A stretch of 64,000 nt of DNA from JABFSM01 sp963762545 (GTDB taxonomy: Bacteria > Gemmatimonadota > Gemmatimonadetes > Gemmatimonadales > GWC2-71-9). The notes below the pieces were generated by a model, which saw only the letters and a list, made by a program, of their open reading frames with translations, did no database searches and had not been told where the DNA came from. The translations under genes were made by a program, and so were the position numbers. The stretch is taken from NCBI GenBank assembly GCA_963762545.1, contig CAVXLC010000001.1, positions 806,001 through 870,000 on the forward strand, given 5' to 3'. Shown piece by piece: positions 9,503-20,569 of the stretch; positions within the stretch are counted from its first letter, which is position 1, and the number at the start of each line of letters is the position of its first letter.

Positions 9503-10416
9503 TGGATCCGGATCCCGATCCGGTGGGTGGCGGACGCCCCGCGGGACGGCTGGAAGGTGTAGTCGAGCCAGAAGCGGTCGAGCCCGAAGGAGCCGCCGAA
9601 GGTGACCGGTGACTCGAGCGGCCTGGTTCCGGCCTCGACCCGTCGGGCGCCGACCCGGCCCTCGAAGTACCACCCGTCGAGGGGCTGATAGATCAGCTCC
9701 ACGCCTCCACCGGGCGCGATCCGGCCATCGCGCTCCCGTACCGCGCCCGCCGCGGCTACCAGGTCGAAATAGGTGCCGAGGCGGATGGTGGGGGACGCGA
9801 CTCCGAGGCTCACTTGGGTGGGCAACGAGGCCGATTGGCCCAGGATCTCGAGGCCCCCGCCGATGTTCTGGACCGCGAGGGCGAGCGTGTAGCGGTGGAA
9901 CTCCCGGGCCACGCCGAGATCGAGCGCGAGGCCGTCGTCGCGGAGCCCGCCGATGGACTCCTGGACGTACTTGCCGGCGACACCGATTCGGACGCCCCGG
10001 ATTCGCGTGCTCGCGGCCACCGTGGCCGCGAGGCTGGACGACTGGAGCGGGCCTCCCACCGGGAGGATTCCGGGGCGGCCGTACAACGTGTTGCCCACCG
10101 GCGACCCGTAGTCCAGGTACTGAACGCCCGCGCCGAGGGCCACCTTGCCGAACGGCCCCACGGTCGAGAGCGTGCCCAGCGTGGCGGACGAGCCGAATCG
10201 GGCGAGGGACACGGTGGTTCCCCGCCGGACCCCGATCTGCGCCGGGTTGTAGAAGAGGACCTCCGCGCCACTCCCGGCGGTGAAGGCGTTGCCCAGGCCC
10301 GCGGCGCGGGCGCCTCCGGGCAGACGCAGCACCAGGGGCGCGGCAGGCGGACTCTGTGCCAGCGCCGGTGCGGCGAGCAGCACCATGGCAAGGAGCGGGC
10401 GGAGTGTCGGCGTCAT
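9499..10416 (-). CDS. PorV/PorQ-like outer-membrane beta-barrel protein
   Basis: A 305-residue exported protein. The signal peptide (LLAMVLLAAPALAQ) precedes LRLPGGARAAGLGNAFTA and EVLFYNPAQIG, the opening typical of the PorV/PorQ and UPF0164 families. Alternating beta strands follow, ending in an aromatic-rich C-terminal strand. The ATG at 10416 begins eight bases after the stop of the hydrolase gene; the open frame continues upstream only as a shadow. PorV proteins in Bacteroidota belong to type IX secretion, but no other part of that system is seen here, so a general outer-membrane role is safer. It may help place the neighbouring hydrolase lipoprotein, which is speculative. Confidence 0.8.
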   Translation of the reverse strand: MTPTLRPLLAMVLLAAPALAQSPPAAPLVLRLPGGARAAGLGNAFTAGSGAEVLFYNPAQIGVRRGTTVSLARFGSSATLGTLSTVGPFGKVALGAGVQYLDYGSPVGNTLYGRPGILPVGGPLQSSSLAATVAASTRIRGVRIGVAGKYVQESIGGLRDDGLALDLGVAREFHRYTLALAVQNIGGGLEILGQSASLPTQVSLGVASPTIRLGTYFDLVAAAGAVRERDGRIAPGGGVELIYQPLDGWYFEGRVGARRVEAGTRPLESPVTFGGSFGLDRFWLDYTFQPSRGASATHRIGIRIQ

Positions 10417-10424
10417 GGAAGCCC

Positions 10425-12365
10425 TCAGCGCTGGTCCGCTGCGAAGAACAGCGGATCGATGTTGGAGAGTCCGACGTCGGTGAGCACCACCGTACCGGCC
10501 CGGGTACCGTCGAAGACCCACCTGATGGTGACCAGACGGGACGGATCGAATCCCGGCGCCGCGGCCGTGAAATCCGCCAGCGGAATCACGTAGGTCTGCG
10601 GAATCAGCTCGCTCAGACTGAGAAACGCCGATTTGTCCTCCCCCTTGCGCTTGAGCACGGTCACTTCGAGCGGCCGGCGCGTTACTCCGTATCGCCCGAG
10701 GGGCAGCCGGGCCGAGGCTCCGTTCGCATCCACCGCTTCGATCGAAAGAAGGATCGGGAGGGAATCGGCCGCGGTCGGCTTGTGCTTCGGGGTGGGTGGG
10801 GGTTTGGGCGGCTTGCCGGTCCCCGCCGTCTTGGTCGAATCCTTCCGGGTCGTATCCTTGGCGGCCGCGCGGGGGCCCGGCGTCGTCGAGGTGGGAGACA
10901 GGGAGAATTCCAGCGCGGTTCGCGATCCCACGGCCCACGCCGACCGGAGGGAATCGGTGATCGTCAGCGCATACGAGGCCGGCGTTCCCGTCTTCATGGT
11001 GTCGGGGCCGGCGATCCGGTTGTTCCAACCCAGCCAGACGGCATAATGGCCCTCGTCCGGATTGCGGGAACGAAGCGGGAGGACGCCCTCGTGCCACGCG
11101 GCCAGGCTCTCCGCTGCAATGCGAACCCCCGGCGCGGTTCCGGTGGCCACATCCACGTCCTCGTCGTAGCTCGCGAGGGTGTGGAATCCGCTCTCCATGA
11201 ATCGGGTGACGTACATCGTCTTGGGAAGCCAGCCCCCGATCACCCGGTGATCGCGGAACAACGGCAGATATTCGGCATGGCCCTTGAGGGTCGCCTCGAG
11301 AAACGCCGACAGGTAGATCCGCGCCATCTGGCGCTGCTCCTCGGCGGGAATCAGGCCCCGCAGATCGAGGAATCGGGCGCTCTCGGGGCCGCCGTCGGTG
11401 CTGCCCCACACCGTGTTCCATTGCCCGTGATTGGCCCGATACATCCACACTGCCGCCTTGAACCAGGGCCGGCCGTCGGTAAAGCGGATCCGGGCGTACT
11501 GCCGGAGCCCCGAGAACGAGGAGACGTCTCCGTCGTGGGAGCCGTGAATCACCAGGTAGTTGATGTTGTCGAGCGGCGTTGGCCGGTTGGCCGGAGTGTA
11601 TTGTCCGTCCACCGGCGCGATGGCCACCAGGGCCTTGATGCCGAAATGGAAGTCGAAGGTGATCGTGGCGTCGTCGGGGTAGTGAGAGAGCCGGTTGAAG
11701 GCCGCGGCAACCGCCACCGCCTCGCCGCCCCGCGAATGGCCCATGAGCGCGATGTTGCCGAGATCCACTCGGCCGTGGAAGGGCCCCGCCGAATCGTTGA
11801 ACTGCTTCCAGGTCCGGAGATGCTGCAGCAGCATCCAGCCCCGGGCATCGTTCTCTCCGCGAATGTTTCCATTGAGAAAGTTTTCGTCCACCGAGGCCAG
11901 GATGAATCCCCGGCTGGCCAGCAGCTCGCCCAGGTAGCCGTAGCCCGGGTCGGAGAATTTCTTCATGTCATGATTGCCGTGGACGATCAGCACCAGCGGA
12001 AACGGCCCCGGTCCGTCGGGGTACCAGACCCGACCGTTGATCGGCAGTGAATCGAAGCCGAACCCCCAGTATTTCTTCCGCTGCTTGGTGAGCGCGGGCG
12101 TCGGCCCCGAGGCGAATTTGCTCCCGTCCACCGCACGGGTCTTGAGCGCCACCGAATCGCGGAACTCCGGCCGTCTCCGATCCTTCCCGCTGCCATAGTA
12201 GAGCGTCCGCACCGCGTAGGGGCCCCGCTCCGCGGGATTGGGCGCGGTCAGCGTCTGCCGGGAAAGCACGGTGGGTGAATCGTCGCGCGCGAGCCGGAAC
12301 GGCTGCACGCACCCGGCCGCGAGCAGGCCGAGGGTCAGGCAGGACTGGCAAAGCCGGCGGGTCAT
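10425..12365 (-). CDS. Lipoprotein alpha/beta hydrolase, dienelactone-hydrolase-like
   Basis: Exported lipoprotein of 646 residues with lipobox LLAAGC (Cys 19). The hydrolase core runs from about 105 to 330: VLIVHGNHD forms the oxyanion region, GHSRGG holds the nucleophile Ser 211, HGSHDGD the acid at about 278-280, and ANHGQW the His at about 313. The first third before the core and the C-terminal third are not catalytic; the latter contains a Pro/Lys-rich spacer (KPPKPPPTPKHKP, around 520) and then a beta-rich segment. The substrate is unknown; cell-surface esterase or polyester and peptide hydrolysis are possible. The barrel gene follows at eight bases, so they are probably co-transcribed. 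Confidence 0.88.
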   Translation of the reverse strand: MTRRLCQSCLTLGLLAAGCVQPFRLARDDSPTVLSRQTLTAPNPAERGPYAVRTLYYGSGKDRRRPEFRDSVALKTRAVDGSKFASGPTPALTKQRKKYWGFGFDSLPINGRVWYPDGPGPFPLVLIVHGNHDMKKFSDPGYGYLGELLASRGFILASVDENFLNGNIRGENDARGWMLLQHLRTWKQFNDSAGPFHGRVDLGNIALMGHSRGGEAVAVAAAFNRLSHYPDDATITFDFHFGIKALVAIAPVDGQYTPANRPTPLDNINYLVIHGSHDGDVSSFSGLRQYARIRFTDGRPWFKAAVWMYRANHGQWNTVWGSTDGGPESARFLDLRGLIPAEEQRQMARIYLSAFLEATLKGHAEYLPLFRDHRVIGGWLPKTMYVTRFMESGFHTLASYDEDVDVATGTAPGVRIAAESLAAWHEGVLPLRSRNPDEGHYAVWLGWNNRIAGPDTMKTGTPASYALTITDSLRSAWAVGSRTALEFSLSPTSTTPGPRAAAKDTTRKDSTKTAGTGKPPKPPPTPKHKPTAADSLPILLSIEAVDANGASARLPLGRYGVTRRPLEVTVLKRKGEDKSAFLSLSELIPQTYVIPLADFTAAAPGFDPSRLVTIRWVFDGTRAGTVVLTDVGLSNIDPLFFAADQR

Positions 12366-12641
12366 CGGATCCTGTGGCTCGGGACGAGGCGGTGTCGCAA
12401 TCGGCAGACTAAGGTCGGCACCGACCCGACGGAACGCAACTCCTGAAACATTGGAATATTCCCGGCCGTTCCGGTGTGGCTTTCGGGCGGCGGCCCGTTC
12501 ACGAGGACGCTCTGGAGTCCCCGACGTCTCCGCTGCTGATGGCGTACCGCGCCGCGGCGAAGATCACGCTGACCGCCTGACCCGCCATTCTACGCGGTAT
12601 GCCACGTGCTCCGGGGTCTCCATGGAGGCTAAGTTTGGGGA
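12366..12641. promoter_or_regulatory. Divergent spacer between hydrolase and ABC-F genes
   Basis: This 276-base gap separates two genes read away from each other. On the plus strand TAAGTT at 12630-12635 lies six bases before the ABC-F ATG with no Shine-Dalgarno, a candidate leaderless promoter. I see no convincing gene in the gap. Confidence 0.45.
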
Positions 12642-14591
12642 ATGGCAATTCTTTCCCTCTCCGATGTGGCCGTCGAATTCGGCGCCACGACCCTCCTCAA
12701 GGACGTCACGTTCGTGGTGTCGGAAGGGGAGCGGTGGGGCATCGTGGGGCGCAACGGCTCCGGCAAGACCACGCTGTTCAATCTGGTGGCCGGCACGCTC
12801 GCTCCCACCCGGGGGACCATCGCGCGGCAGGCGGGTCTGCGGATCGCCATGCTCGATCAGTACCGGGATTTCGGCGAGGCCATCACCGTCTGGGACGGGG
12901 CGGCCCAGGCCTATCGAAACCTCATGGACCTCGAGCGGCAGATCGAGCGGCAGGGCGAGCACCTCGCCACGATCGGCGATCGAGTCACCGAGGAGGATCT
13001 GACCCGGTACGGAGCGCTGCAGGAGCGGTTTGCCCACGACGGGGGCTATGGGTTCCACGCCCGGGTGGACAAGGTGCTCCAGGGGCTCGGCTTCGATGCC
13101 GACGAATCCAGGACCCGGCTCCTGGAGGGGCTCTCCGGCGGCGAGCGGGGCCGGCTGGGGCTCGCGGCCCAGCTCGCGGCACCAGCGGACCTGGTGCTGC
13201 TCGACGAGCCCACCAACCATCTCGACCTCGACACCATCCTGTGGCTCAAGGAGTACCTCGGGGAGTTCGGCGAAACCGTGATGGTGATCAGTCACGATCG
13301 CGCCTTTCTCGACGATACGGTCGACCACGTGCTGCATCTCTCGGCCCGGACCGCGGCAGCCTATCGGGGCGGATACAGCGCGTTCGTCACCCAGCGGGAA
13401 GAGCGCCGGCTGGCCCTGGACCGGCAGATCGCCAAGCAGGACAAGCTCATCGCGAAGCAGGAGGACTACATCCGGCGGAATATGGCCGGGCGGATGAGCG
13501 CGCAGGCCAAGGGCCGCAAGGCCATCCTCCAGCGGCTCCCCCGGCTCTCGGCGCCTCCCGGGGAGGGGGAGGCGATGTCCCTTCGGCTGGAGATCGGCGC
13601 GCGGGGAGGAGACCAGGCGCTGGTGGTCGACAAACTGAGCGTCACGGTGGGACACCGGGTGCTGGTGCGGGACTTCTCGTCGGTGGTGCGGCGCGGTGAC
13701 GTCATCGCCCTGGTCGGCCCCAACGGAGTCGGCAAGACCACGCTGCTCGCGACCCTGCTCGGCCAGCGCCCTCCGGCCGCCGGGGCGGTACGGCTCGGCG
13801 CCGGCGTCACCCCCGAGTGGTTCCGTCAGGACCTGTCCCAGATCCCGATGGACCAGAGCATCTACGACTGCATCGCCGATCTCCGCCCCATGTGGAATCG
13901 CGGCGCGATCCAGAATCACCTGGGCGCCTTCGGGTTTTCCGGAGACGAGGTGCAACGAAGCACCGCGGTCCTGAGCGGCGGCGAGCGCGCCCGGGTGGCC
14001 CTGGCGCTCATGACGCTTCGCCACGCCAACCTGCTGGTGCTGGACGAGCCGACCAATCACCTCGATGTGGAGTCCATCGAAGCGGTGGAGGATGCCATCG
14101 AGGCGTACGAGGGGACCGTCATCCTGGTGAGCCACGACCGCGCCTTCCTGCGCGAGCTCTCGACCCGGGTGTGGGCGTTCGACGGGGGCCGGATCGAAGA
14201 CTACGGCGGGCCGTTCGTCGAGTGGGAGCTGCACGCCGCCGAGCGAAAGAAGCTGCGGGACTCGGCGCGCCAGAAGGACGAGCAGGCCGCCCGGACGGCG
14301 GTGCGCTCCGAGTCACGGAAACAGGCGGCCGGCAAGAAGGAGGAGGAGGGCGCCCAGCGCGCCACCCGGCGGGAGGCGGCGGCGCGGGAGCAGGAGGTCC
14401 ACCGGCTCGAGGCGCGGATTGCAGAGCTCACGGCCGCGCTGGCGGACCCGGCGCTCTACGACGGCGCCGCTACGGGCGCCCGCAAGGCGGGGCAGCTCGA
14501 CCGGGAGCTCAAGGAGGCCCGGCGGGCCCTGGATGACGCCCTGTCGCGATGGACCGCGGCCGTCGAGGCGCTCGACGCGCTGCCGCGGTAG
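12642..14591 (+). CDS. ABC-F family ATPase (Uup/EttA type)
   Basis: Soluble tandem ATPase of 649 residues that acts on ribosomes or DNA rather than as a transporter. The first cassette has GRNGSGKTTL, LSGGERGRLGLA and LLDEPTNHLDLDT; the second has GPNGVGKTTLL, LSGGERARVALA and LDEPTNHLDVES. The linker between them is charged and helical (about residues 240-320), as expected for the P-site tRNA interaction motif. A long charged C-terminal tail from about 530 is predicted coiled coil, which resembles Uup more than EttA. No membrane partner is encoded nearby. The ATG is preceded by a TAAGTT box at six bases and by no Shine-Dalgarno, suggesting a leaderless message. Confidence 0.93.
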   Translation: MAILSLSDVAVEFGATTLLKDVTFVVSEGERWGIVGRNGSGKTTLFNLVAGTLAPTRGTIARQAGLRIAMLDQYRDFGEAITVWDGAAQAYRNLMDLERQIERQGEHLATIGDRVTEEDLTRYGALQERFAHDGGYGFHARVDKVLQGLGFDADESRTRLLEGLSGGERGRLGLAAQLAAPADLVLLDEPTNHLDLDTILWLKEYLGEFGETVMVISHDRAFLDDTVDHVLHLSARTAAAYRGGYSAFVTQREERRLALDRQIAKQDKLIAKQEDYIRRNMAGRMSAQAKGRKAILQRLPRLSAPPGEGEAMSLRLEIGARGGDQALVVDKLSVTVGHRVLVRDFSSVVRRGDVIALVGPNGVGKTTLLATLLGQRPPAAGAVRLGAGVTPEWFRQDLSQIPMDQSIYDCIADLRPMWNRGAIQNHLGAFGFSGDEVQRSTAVLSGGERARVALALMTLRHANLLVLDEPTNHLDVESIEAVEDAIEAYEGTVILVSHDRAFLRELSTRVWAFDGGRIEDYGGPFVEWELHAAERKKLRDSARQKDEQAARTAVRSESRKQAAGKKEEEGAQRATRREAAAREQEVHRLEARIAELTAALADPALYDGAATGARKAGQLDRELKEARRALDDALSRWTAAVEALDALPR

Positions 14592-14698
14592 ATCCTGCTA
14601 GTCTCCGGCCTGCCGCCAGCGAAAGGCGCGGCCGTCTCACCAGACGCTCTGGGCGGCGGCCACCCGGGCCACGAGAAGGCTCGCTGCGAACCGCAGCC

Positions 14699-15178
14699 TC
14701 ACTGCGCGCTCAGCACGTCCACGACGAAGACCAGAATGGCGTTGGGAGGGATCGAGCCGCTGCCGGCCGCGCCGTAGCCGCGCGCCGGCGGAATGATGAG
14801 CTGGCGCCGCCCGCCCACCTTCATCCCGGGGATGCCGAGGTCCCACCCGTCGATGACCTCCCGCGCCCCCAGGCGGAACACCAGCGGACTGCCGCTGACG
14901 TTGCTGTCGAACTGGGTGCCGTCGGCCAGCCAGCCGGTGTAGCGGACCGACAGCCGCTGTCCATTGGTGACCGTCGCGCCGGTGCCGACGGTCATGTCCC
15001 GGTAGTAGACTCCGGAGGGCGTCTTGGTGCTGGCCGCGAGGTCGATGCCCAGGGCGGGCGCGAAGGTCGTGGCTTCGATGGTGGGTGCCGTCGTGGTGTC
15101 GGAGTTGCCGGAACAGGCCATGAGCCCGGTCGAGAGCGCGAGCGCGGCCAACAGGTTACGGCGGAGCAGGGGGATCAT
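14699..15178 (-). CDS. FKBP-type peptidyl-prolyl isomerase lipoprotein
   Basis: Periplasmic or outer-membrane anchored prolyl isomerase of 159 residues. The signal peptide ends LMAC (Cys about 22). The FKBP domain covers about residues 55-158, with VRYTGWLADGTQFDSN, VIDGWDLGIPGMKVGGRR and IPPARGYG, all of which line the rotamase pocket. It is likely to help fold exported proteins. A GAGG sequence sits just before the ATG. It is divergent from the M14 peptidase gene, and the two share a 120-base control region. Confidence 0.92.
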   Translation of the reverse strand: MIPLLRRNLLAALALSTGLMACSGNSDTTTAPTIEATTFAPALGIDLAASTKTPSGVYYRDMTVGTGATVTNGQRLSVRYTGWLADGTQFDSNVSGSPLVFRLGAREVIDGWDLGIPGMKVGGRRQLIIPPARGYGAAGSGSIPPNAILVFVVDVLSAQ

Positions 15179-15199
15179 CGGACCTCGGAAGCGGTGAAG

Positions 15200-15213
15200 A
15201 GTGTCGGGACACT
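15200..15213. promoter_or_regulatory. Palindrome AGTGTC-N2-GACACT between divergent genes
   Basis: Perfect 6-base arms with a two-base centre in the control region shared by the FKBP and M14 peptidase genes. It sits about 25 bases upstream of the FKBP start, where a regulator could block or activate that promoter. It may equally be chance. Confidence 0.3.
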
Positions 15214-15301
15214 AACGTAATGCGGGGTCTTCGCGTATTCATAGAGTTGAGACATGGCCGGCCCGCCCGGCGCCCCCCGGAAAAAGAACCAAGGAGGCAG
15301 G

Positions 15302-18220
<2,919 letters not shown>

Positions 18221-18230
18221 TCAGGACGTC

Positions 18231-18322
18231 AGACGCAAGGACGCAAGGAGGCAAGGAGGCCGCCACGGGAACCCCAACGTGCTCCCATGGCTCCCAGGGT
18301 CCTTGCGTCTCCTTGCGTCTCC
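18231..18322. repeat. Inverted repeat of tandem 8-mers, probable bidirectional terminator
   Basis: Left arm 18231-18256 is built from the units GACGCAAG, GACGCAAG and GAGGCAAG. The right arm, 18300-18322, is its imperfect reverse complement in two units of CCTTGCGTCT. The loop is about 45 bases. It lies exactly between the stops of two convergent genes. The same 8-mer forms a perfect hairpin at 24789-24851. Confidence 0.6.
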
Positions 18323-18774
18323 TAATACGCATCACAGCCGAACCCGAACCGGTAGCGCGGCCCCCGGAGGTCCTGCTCCGAGATGGGGCTCTCGGCCTCG
18401 TAGGTCCGGTGGTTGACCTGGTCCAGCGAGAGATTCTTCCGGATCGAATAGATGTACGTGTGGAACAGGGAGCCGGATTCGTTGGGCTGGCTGCTCGCAT
18501 CGTCCACCAGCCACTTGGCGGAATCGTAGAACGAGTTGAGCGGGCTCGAGCCGGAGCTCCGCACCACCACCAGCACCATGTCCGCGTCCCTGAGCGCGGT
18601 GGTATCGTTCCACCGGCAGAAGCGCATCAATCGCCCCGCCTCCTTCTGGGTCGATGCGCTGGTTGCGATGACGTAGACCAGCGGGCCGGGTGGACCGTAG
18701 GATTGTGCCGGGAGTCCCGGCGACCACGCAAGCAGCAACAGCCCGCCGATTCCTAAGGATCGCAGCGCACTCAC
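18322..18774 (-). CDS. Secreted protein of unknown function
   Basis: A 150-residue exported protein. The GTG start at 18774 overlaps the stop of the preceding lipoprotein gene (GTGA) and gives a clean signal peptide (LGIGGLLLLAWSPGLPAQ). The longer frame upstream is a shadow. The mature part has no motif I recognise; it has two Cys residues far apart and a C-terminus rich in Arg, Tyr and Gly. It is the second gene of a two-gene unit with the lipoprotein. A role at the cell surface or in the periplasm is all that can be said. Confidence 0.65.
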   Translation of the reverse strand: MSALRSLGIGGLLLLAWSPGLPAQSYGPPGPLVYVIATSASTQKEAGRLMRFCRWNDTTALRDADMVLVVVRSSGSSPLNSFYDSAKWLVDDASSQPNESGSLFHTYIYSIRKNLSLDQVNHRTYEAESPISEQDLRGPRYRFGFGCDAY

Positions 18775-19229
18775 CAGTACCTCACCAGGCCATACACGTG
18801 TTGCGGCAGATTGGCGCCGACCGGTGTGACCTCGAACAGGCTGTCCCCCACGATCTGGAACACCCGGGGCGCATAGACCAGCTCGGCGACGCAGAGCGCG
18901 CCGATAGGGCAATTGTCATACAGCAGAGTTCCGTTTTCGATCCGGTAGTAGAACTCCGACTGGCTCCGGACGGTGTGGCCGTTCGATGCGTCCTGAATCA
19001 CGGTGATTTGCCGGAGCACCTGCTGCTCGGTGCGAGACCGATCCGAGACCAGGTTGAACGTATCGGCCACCAGCAGCGGGAGGGGGCTGGTGGGATCGAG
19101 AGGGACCGGAAGGTGATTGGCGCCCACTCGCGCCAACGCATATATACTGCCAGTGGGGTTCGGGCCGGCGTAGTCGGAGCATCCCGCGGCAAGGGCCGCG
19201 GCGAGGAGCGTGAAGGTTCTCCAGCGCAT
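18771..19229 (-). CDS. Lipoprotein of unknown function
   Basis: Exported lipoprotein of 152 residues with lipobox ALAAGC. I chose the ATG at 19229 (MRWRTFTLLAAALAAGC) because it gives a compact signal peptide; a GTG nine bases further upstream is also possible. The mature part is beta-rich with no recognised domain; it contains LLYDNCPIGALC, a likely disulphide pair. The stop overlaps the start of the next secreted protein gene, so the two are co-translated and may form a pair on the outer membrane. Confidence 0.7.
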   Translation of the reverse strand: MRWRTFTLLAAALAAGCSDYAGPNPTGSIYALARVGANHLPVPLDPTSPLPLLVADTFNLVSDRSRTEQQVLRQITVIQDASNGHTVRSQSEFYYRIENGTLLYDNCPIGALCVAELVYAPRVFQIVGDSLFEVTPVGANLPQHVYGLVRYW

Positions 19230-19382
19230 TGCCGTCACTCGTTTTCAGCGGTCGGCCGGACTACTGCACGGACCATTCCTGTCCCTCTCGATTTCCAACT
19301 CCGCCCGCCGGCGTGAGTTACCGGGCCGGGGTGGGCCCACTGGGGCCGGTGGGTGTCCTTCGGACACGGTCCATTAGCCGTT

Positions 19383-19673
19383 TCAGGACACTCCCTCGAC
19401 CAGGATCATGTCGGTTCCCGCGCTCGAATGCCGCACCTGCTTGGCCGGCGCGTATTCCGGCGACGACCACCAGGCACGGGCCCGCCCGGCATCGGGAAAC
19501 TCCAGCAGTACGAAGCGGGATGGATGCCAGGTCCCCTCGAGACACTCCACCGGCGCGCCGCGCACCAGATACCGACCGCCGTATCGGGCGATCGACGGCG
19601 GGGCCATCGCCTTGTAGCGCTCATAGGTCTCGGGGTTCGTGACATCGATTTCGACGACGACGTAGGCGGGCAT
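19383..19673 (-). CDS. DUF1330 family protein
   Basis: Small cytoplasmic protein of 96 residues with the ferredoxin-like fold of DUF1330. Family markers are YVVVEIDVTNPETYERY at the start, YGGRYLVRGA in the middle, LLEFPDAGRARAWWSSPEY and a C-terminal acidic strand. Biochemical function is unknown for the family; related dimeric alpha-beta barrel proteins bind small hydrophobic ligands. It stands alone, with about 140 bases to the lipoprotein gene on one side and 95 on the other. The full family length is present. Confidence 0.9.
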   Translation of the reverse strand: MPAYVVVEIDVTNPETYERYKAMAPPSIARYGGRYLVRGAPVECLEGTWHPSRFVLLEFPDAGRARAWWSSPEYAPAKQVRHSSAGTDMILVEGVS

Positions 19674-19767
19674 AACCGGGTCTCGGCGGGTGTCCCGGGA
19701 TGATAGTCGATTCTGGTTCCGCGCGATGCCGGACGCGCGGGGCCACTGTCGCGACGGGGCGAGAGGG

Positions 19768-20160
19768 TCAGCTGTTATCCAGGACTTTCTCCTTCATCTC
19801 GATGTCCACCCGTTCGTGCTCGATGCCCAGGCGGAGGCGCCCAAACACACCCATGAAGACGTTGGCCATCCACACCAGGGCAAAGCCCGCGATCACCGGG
19901 CCCCGCCAGTCGGGCAGCAGCAGATGAAAGCCGGTCAGGGCCAGGAACCCCACCGTGACGTAGTGCGAGAAACAGTACTCGCAGGTGAGCAGGTAGAAGA
20001 ACTTGCGCCGATACCAGCGCTTGCTCTTTTCGCTCCGAGCCACGCAATACTCGTGGATTTCCCGGAAGATCTCTTCGTGGGTGAACGTCCAGGCCACGCT
20101 GGCGATCGGCAGGGCGAGAAAGAGCAGCCAGGCGAGCTGAACCGGCAGCGCGGGCATCAC
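19768..20160 (-). CDS. Membrane protein with CEYC motif, unknown function
   Basis: Integral membrane protein of 130 residues with three predicted helices at about 8-26, 68-82 and 88-107. Between the first and second helix is a basic cytoplasmic loop and then LLTCEYCFSHYV (Cys 60 and 63), just at the start of the second helix. Similar CxxCxxxH patterns at a helix start occur in small membrane families such as DUF1360, so a metal or redox role is possible but not shown. No operon partner is evident; a degraded histidine-kinase piece lies just upstream. Confidence 0.7.
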   Translation of the reverse strand: MMPALPVQLAWLLFLALPIASVAWTFTHEEIFREIHEYCVARSEKSKRWYRRKFFYLLTCEYCFSHYVTVGFLALTGFHLLLPDWRGPVIAGFALVWMANVFMGVFGRLRLGIEHERVDIEMKEKVLDNS

Positions 20161-20179
20161 CCCGGCCCCGATCCGGGGT

Positions 20180-20281
20180 CAGGGACGCCGCCGCTTCGGC
20201 GGCGCGCGCGATCGACACCGCGATATCGACCGGCTCATGGCGCAGCTCGATCCGTCCCTGGGCCACCTGGGTCACATCGAG
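20180..20281 (-). pseudogene. Remnant of a hybrid histidine kinase (HisKA segment)
   Basis: A 34-codon stretch reads LDVTQVAQGRIELRHEPVDI and continues with an alanine-rich helix (IARAAEAA). This matches the end of a HisKA dimerisation domain, where sensor kinases usually read LLDVSRITRGKIELRREPVD. Nothing resembling the upstream His motif or the downstream ATPase domain is nearby, and the frame runs on into the shadow of the membrane-protein gene. It is best read as the leftover of a lost kinase gene. Confidence 0.5.
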
Positions 20282-20443
20282 CGGGGGGGGGCGCTGGACC
20301 GGACCGGCGGAAGCGCGGGGGCGGAGCTCGTCAGACACGGGGCGGGGAGCCGCGGGATGTCACGACCAACGCGTTTGCCACGGGAAGCATGCACCGCATG
20401 AGTTCGCTCCACATATATCCCGCATTTCGAGGCGGCAGGCTAG

Positions 20444-20569
20444 ATGGCTCACCCCGAACGTTATGACCTCCTGAACAAGCTCATTCTATTGGAGGGGAGA
20501 CGTAAACCCTTCGACCAGGATTACGTCCATTCTTCAATTCGGGTGGTTCGCCGGAGGGCGTCGGGGTGA
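20444..20569 (+). CDS. Possible small protein (41 aa) in an AT-richer patch
   Basis: ATG-started 41-codon ORF in a patch of clearly lower GC than the rest of the window. The product starts MAHPERYDLLNKLILLEG and is followed by a basic C-terminal third (RVVRRRASG), giving an amphipathic helix then a charged tail. A GAGG lies 11 bases upstream, a weak ribosome site. Its last 49 bases overlap the 3' end of the UvrC-like gene on the opposite strand. No relatives are recognised. Codon use differs from neighbours, so it could be a recent import, a small regulator or chance. Confidence 0.35.
   Translation: MAHPERYDLLNKLILLEGRRKPFDQDYVHSSIRVVRRRASG

Noticed and set aside
9499..11448. 649-codon frame that would extend the PorV-like protein N-terminally
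   Set aside because: The extension is the shadow of the hydrolase gene; a signal peptide begins at the ATG at 10416.
12440..12570. Short open frame ending AYRAAAKITLTA in the divergent spacer
   Set aside because: No start codon with a plausible ribosome site, no motif and no neighbour overlap.
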